Of a DNA stretch of 64,000 nt, positions 61,016 to 64,000 are shown piece by piece. The DNA is from Terriglobales bacterium (GTDB lineage Bacteria; Acidobacteriota; Terriglobia; Terriglobales; Acidobacteriaceae). The position numbers were made by a program, and so were the translations under genes. Numbering within the stretch: the first letter of the stretch is position 1; each line of letters opens with the position of its first letter. A model generated the notes under the pieces. That model had not been told where the DNA came from and did not search any database. It worked only from the letters and a program-made list of their open reading frames with translations. The stretch spans positions 124,001 to 188,000 of the forward strand of contig DATMXP010000007.1 of assembly GCA_035561515.1 (NCBI GenBank), read 5' to 3'.

Positions 61016-61059
61016 TGTGACGCTGGTCACAGTGATTTGGGTACAAATCGAAGTGTAAT
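61016..61059 (+). promoter_or_regulatory. CRP-type site and promoter of the DUF1638 gene
   Basis: TGTGA (61016-61020), 6 nt, TCACA (61027-61031) matches the CRP consensus exactly. A -10-like TGTAAT (61054-61059) puts the site centre near -42, the class II activator position. Confidence 0.55.
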
Positions 61060-61083
61060 GAAGCCATGGCGGCGAAGTGACGC

Positions 61084-61749
61084 ATGAAGGCTAAGCTCAT
61101 TGCATGTCGCGTGCTCATCGAGGAAATGCGTGACTTCATTCCCGAAGACATCGACACGGAGATCTTTGACATCAGCCAGCACACTCGACCAAAGCTGTTG
61201 AAGGATTCGCTCCAGAGTGCAGTCGATCGTGCGGACGGGAAGTACGACACCATCCTGCTGGGATACGGTCTTTGCTCCAACTCCGTCGTCGGCCTGAAGG
61301 CCAGCCATTCCCAACTGGTGATACCGCGCATGCACGACTGCATCGGTATTCTCCTCGGATCCCATCACGCGTATCTCCGGGAGATGACGAAGGAACCGGC
61401 ATTCTTCCTTACGAAGGGCTACATCAACGGCTACATCACCGACAAGTGCGGGCCGATGGAGGAAATGAACGAAGTGGCCTTGAAGTACGGTCGCGAGCGC
61501 GCCGAAAGAATTGTCGCGGAGATGATGAAGCACTACTCCAGGCTGGTATATATCCGTCCGCTCGATCCTGCCACCATCACACGCGACGAGCAATATGCGC
61601 ACGCCATGGCAGACCACTTCGGAATGCGCTTCGAGGAAAGAGATGGCGTCCACGTTGTACTAACCCGGCTGGTGAGCGGTGAGTGGAACCATGATTTTGT
61701 GGTTGTTCCACCCGGGCAGGAAGTGACGTTAGAGCAGTTCATGAACTGA
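61084..61749 (+). CDS. DUF1638-family protein
   Basis: 221 aa, soluble, no signal peptide. The pattern LIACRVLIEEM, ILLGYGLCSNSVVGLKA, VIPRMHDCIGILLGS and FFLTKGY is that of DUF1638. Conserved Cys residues (CRVL, GLCSN, HDC) and a GYG-LCSN loop suggest metal or thiol chemistry. DUF1638 genes commonly sit among corrinoid-dependent methyltransferase genes in methanogens and anaerobes, but no reaction is established as far as I know. It begins a second unit, behind a CRP-type box, and the corrinoid gene follows after 16 bp. Confidence 0.82.
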   Translation: MKAKLIACRVLIEEMRDFIPEDIDTEIFDISQHTRPKLLKDSLQSAVDRADGKYDTILLGYGLCSNSVVGLKASHSQLVIPRMHDCIGILLGSHHAYLREMTKEPAFFLTKGYINGYITDKCGPMEEMNEVALKYGRERAERIVAEMMKHYSRLVYIRPLDPATITRDEQYAHAMADHFGMRFEERDGVHVVLTRLVSGEWNHDFVVVPPGQEVTLEQFMN

Positions 61750-61765
61750 TTATTAGGAGGGTGCA

Positions 61766-62407
61766 ATGCCCACGATGGAAGAGATTAAGAACGCGCTGTC
61801 AGATCTGAATGAAGACACGACGCTGCAACTGGTGCAGGACGCCCTTCGCGAAGGACATCCGGCGTTCGAAATTCTTAAAGCCTGCCAGGAAGGAATGACC
61901 GACGTTGGAAAGCGGTTTGAATGCCAAGATTATTTCGTCTCCGACCTGATGATGTCCGGCGAAATCTTCAAGCAAATCAGCGCATTGCTCGAGCCGCATC
62001 TCAAGGCAGGAGGCGCACAGTCCGCTGGCAAGATCGTGTTCGGAACCGTGAAGGGCGACATTCACGACATCGGTAAGGACATTGTCATCAACATGCTGAA
62101 GTCGGCAAACTTCGAAGTGATCGATCTCGGTGTCGATGTGTCACCCGACAAGTTCGTCTCTGCCATCAAGGAAAGTGGCGCAACCGTCGTTGGCATGTCT
62201 GGCTTGTTGACGCTTGCGTTTGACTCCATGAAAGCCACTATCAGCGCACTCGAAACAGCAGGCGTTCGCAAACAGGTCCGCGTCATGATCGGCGGCGGCC
62301 CGGTTGACGGAAACGTTTGTAAGATCGTTGGCGCGGACGATTGGGGTTCCGACGCCCAGCAGGCGGTAAAGCTCGCAAAGGGCTGGCTCGAAGCGGTTCC
62401 AGCGTAG
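61766..62407 (+). CDS. Corrinoid (B12-binding) methyl carrier protein
   Basis: 213 aa, full length for the MtbC/MtmC/MetH-cap type. An N-terminal helical cap (about 1-85: LVQDALREGHPAFEILKACQEGM, YFVSDLMMSGEIFK) precedes the B12-binding Rossmann domain with the His-on ligand motif D98-I-H100-D-I-G103, then VIDLGVDVSPDKFV, VVGMSGLLTLAFDSM and MIGGGPV. It carries the methyl group on cobalt between a substrate-specific methyltransferase and the THF methyltransferase. GGAGGG precedes the ATG. The partner that loads methyl groups is not in the window. Confidence 0.92.
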   Translation: MPTMEEIKNALSDLNEDTTLQLVQDALREGHPAFEILKACQEGMTDVGKRFECQDYFVSDLMMSGEIFKQISALLEPHLKAGGAQSAGKIVFGTVKGDIHDIGKDIVINMLKSANFEVIDLGVDVSPDKFVSAIKESGATVVGMSGLLTLAFDSMKATISALETAGVRKQVRVMIGGGPVDGNVCKIVGADDWGSDAQQAVKLAKGWLEAVPA

Positions 62408-62443
62408 GTTTGCTCCCGAAAGGCTGGGTCTTCAGTGAAACCA

Positions 62444-64000
62444 ATGAACACCGCCGATTGCCAGGTCACGTTTCAGCCGATCGGTAAACGCGTTGTCGTA
62501 AAGGCCGGCACAACTCTCCTCGATGCTGGACGGTTGGCTGGCCTTCTGCTTTCGGCGAACTGCGGCGGTGTTGGCATCTGCGGCAAGTGCCGCGTCAACG
62601 TCAAAGGCGACGGACTCCTCGCGACCACCGAGACCGAGCACTCATTTCTGGGCGAGAGCGCCATTGCTATTGGCGATCGTCTCGCGTGTGAAGCACGCGT
62701 GGCCTCTTCGGTCGTAGTCGAGGTGACGGCGGAAACATCCGGCTTCGGACAGAAGCTTCAGATCGAAGGTCCACAAAAAGAGGTCGAATGCGACTCCGGC
62801 ATTCAGGCTGTGCGGACCCACGTAGCTCCACCGTCCCTCGACGATGCCCGCTCCGATTTTCGCCGCCTTTGCGACGCATTGCAGCGTGAGACCGGACAAT
62901 CGAATTGGACCGCGCTCCCGGAAGCCGCTCGGCAGATCACGGACACATCCCGCAAACAGAACTGGCGATTGAGCACCTATATAGAAGGTTCGGAAGTCAT
63001 CGGCGTATCAGCTTCTGATCGTCCTGTGCTCGGCCTGGCAGTTGATCTCGGATGTACGAAGATTGCCGCGTACCTCGTCGATCTCGCCAGTGGGAAGCAA
63101 ATTGCTGCTGACGGCGTCCCGAATCCGCAGATCCCGTATGGCGAAGACCTGATCTCGCGCCTGGTGACTGCGAGCAAGTCCAACGCTGACGCCCAGGCTC
63201 TTGCCACCGCGGTACGCGCATCCATCCGTGAGCTTGCAACAGAGTTGTGCTCGCGGTCGGCGGCAGAAATACACGAGATTACCTCGTGCTGCATCGTCGG
63301 AAACACTGCGATGATGCACCTGTTGCTTGCGCTCCCTGTTGCCCAACTCCTTCATGCACCATTCATCGCTTCCACCGACGCCGCCCTCGAACTCCGAGCT
63401 TCCGACTTGGATCTGCAGTTCGCCCCGGCCGCCCGGGTCCGGATATTGCCGAGCATCGGCGGGTTCGTCGGCGCCGATCACGTTGCCATGATCCTCGCCC
63501 ACGGCATCGACTCCAGCGAGAAGATCACGCTTGGTCTCGACATCGGCACCAACACAGAGATCGTTGTCCATGACCCGCGTACCGGATCGTTGCTCACCAC
63601 CTCCGTTCCTTCGGGCCCAGCGTTCGAAGGCGGTCACGTGAGGGACGCCATGCGCGCGGCAACCGGAGCCATCGACAAGGTCTATTCCAGCGCCGGAACG
63701 ATTCATTTCCATGTCATCGACGACACCCCACCCGTGGGCATCTGCGGTAGCGGCATCGTAGATCTCATCGCGGAACTATGGCACCTCGGATACATCAATT
63801 CCCGTGGTCATCTTCAAGCCCGTGATGAACGCGTCCGCAAAGGGCACCACGGTCTCGAATTCGTCATCGTCGATGGCGCCGATTCCGGAATCGGACGCGA
63901 CGTTGTTCTTGCTCAGCGTGACATCACCGAAATTCAACTCGCGAAGGCTGCCATTGCCGCCGGCATCGCCACGCTGCTCGATATTGCCAATCTGCCCCCC
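62444..64000 (+). CDS. Reductive activator of corrinoid protein (RACo/RamA-like), 3' end cut
   Basis: 519 codons are present and the frame is still open at the window edge; the family is about 600-650 aa. The N-terminal ferredoxin-type domain has a plant-type 2Fe-2S ligand set: Cys40, Cys46, Cys49 (CGGVGICGKC) and Cys82. After a linker comes the ASKHA-type ATP-binding domain (DUF4445), with LAVDLGCTKIAAYLVD, VGNTAMMHLLL and LGLDIGTNTEIV. Such proteins use ATP to reduce inactive Co(II) corrinoids. The start is ATG 62444; GTG 62435 is also in frame. It lies 36 bp after the corrinoid gene, its probable client. Confidence 0.88.
   Translation, partial: MNTADCQVTFQPIGKRVVVKAGTTLLDAGRLAGLLLSANCGGVGICGKCRVNVKGDGLLATTETEHSFLGESAIAIGDRLACEARVASSVVVEVTAETSGFGQKLQIEGPQKEVECDSGIQAVRTHVAPPSLDDARSDFRRLCDALQRETGQSNWTALPEAARQITDTSRKQNWRLSTYIEGSEVIGVSASDRPVLGLAVDLGCTKIAAYLVDLASGKQIAADGVPNPQIPYGEDLISRLVTASKSNADAQALATAVRASIRELATELCSRSAAEIHEITSCCIVGNTAMMHLLLALPVAQLLHAPFIASTDAALELRASDLDLQFAPAARVRILPSIGGFVGADHVAMILAHGIDSSEKITLGLDIGTNTEIVVHDPRTGSLLTTSVPSGPAFEGGHVRDAMRAATGAIDKVYSSAGTIHFHVIDDTPPVGICGSGIVDLIAELWHLGYINSRGHLQARDERVRKGHHGLEFVIVDGADSGIGRDVVLAQRDITEIQLAKAAIAAGIATLLDIANLPP

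Noticed and set aside
1..64000. CRISPR arrays, tRNA/rRNA genes, insertion sequences, prophage genes
   Set aside because: I looked for regular repeats, cloverleaf-like sequences, transposase motifs and terminal inverted repeats and saw none that could be supported.

Overview
The window reads as part of a chromosome from a soil-type Acidobacteriota (Terriglobia-like). The basis is an Oar-type TonB-dependent receptor with an N-terminal carboxypeptidase-regulatory repeat, a fused YncE-propeller/phosphoesterase, a PEP-CTERM protein, a Tad pilus locus with an NtrC-like regulator, and moderately high G+C with E/K/R-rich proteins. This is inferred from gene content; no rRNA or marker gene is present. 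No tRNA, rRNA, insertion sequence, prophage or CRISPR array was seen. Two genes run off the edges (an AAA ATPase on the left, a corrinoid-activating protein on the right).

Region 1 (1-16.6 kb, + strand) is a Tad/Flp pilus locus: AAA ATPase, sigma-54 activator, two TadE-like pseudopilins, a TadG-like protein, Flp pilin (58 aa), prepilin peptidase CpaA, CpaB, secretin CpaC, CpaE, CpaF ATPase, TadB and TadC. Behind them lie a 31-aa membrane peptide, a DUF192 protein, a Gly-rich TonB-like protein and a Pro-rich PEP-CTERM protein. Three intergenic regions carry sigma-54 (-24/-12) promoters, and each also holds the exact 11-mer ATTGGTGACAC (one strand or the other). This suggests one regulon run by the sigma-54 activator at the head of the locus.

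Region 2 (16.6-53.7 kb) is a large catabolic island. It holds a polyol-type operon (RidA, RbtT/CsbX-like MFS transporter, two FGGY kinases, histidine phosphatase, 2-hydroxyacid dehydrogenase), a glycerophosphodiesterase, the propeller/phosphoesterase, a secreted glycosidase-like protein, two further transporters, three dehydrogenases, a dimethylformamidase-like protein, a ceramidase-like protein, an RraA-like protein, the Oar-type receptor, tandem DUF4091 proteins, two amidohydrolases, a creatininase-family amidase, a lactonase-like propeller, an IclR regulator, an enolase-superfamily enzyme and a lactate-permease homologue. Ten intergenic sites match the palindrome GTCCA-N6-TGGAC exactly or with one or two changes. 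In most cases the site lies a fixed 16 or 28 bp upstream of a TTGACC-like -35 box. One site precedes the iclR gene itself. I infer that this IclR protein coordinates the whole island as an activator; the substrate is unknown, perhaps a polyol-containing glycolipid or phospholipid. Several of these promoters would give leaderless mRNAs.

Region 3 (53.7-64 kb) holds an OB-fold secreted protein, a transglutaminase-like protein and then a one-carbon cluster: GntR/FCD regulator, formate-tetrahydrofolate ligase of the long C1-synthase type, MetF-MetV fusion, methyl-THF:corrinoid methyltransferase, DUF1638 protein, corrinoid protein and RACo-type activator. The set fits oxidation of corrinoid-bound methyl groups through tetrahydrofolate to formate. 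A 17-bp palindrome shared by the GntR promoter and the divergent ligase/MetFV promoter marks its probable operator, and a CRP-type site precedes the DUF1638-corrinoid-activator unit.
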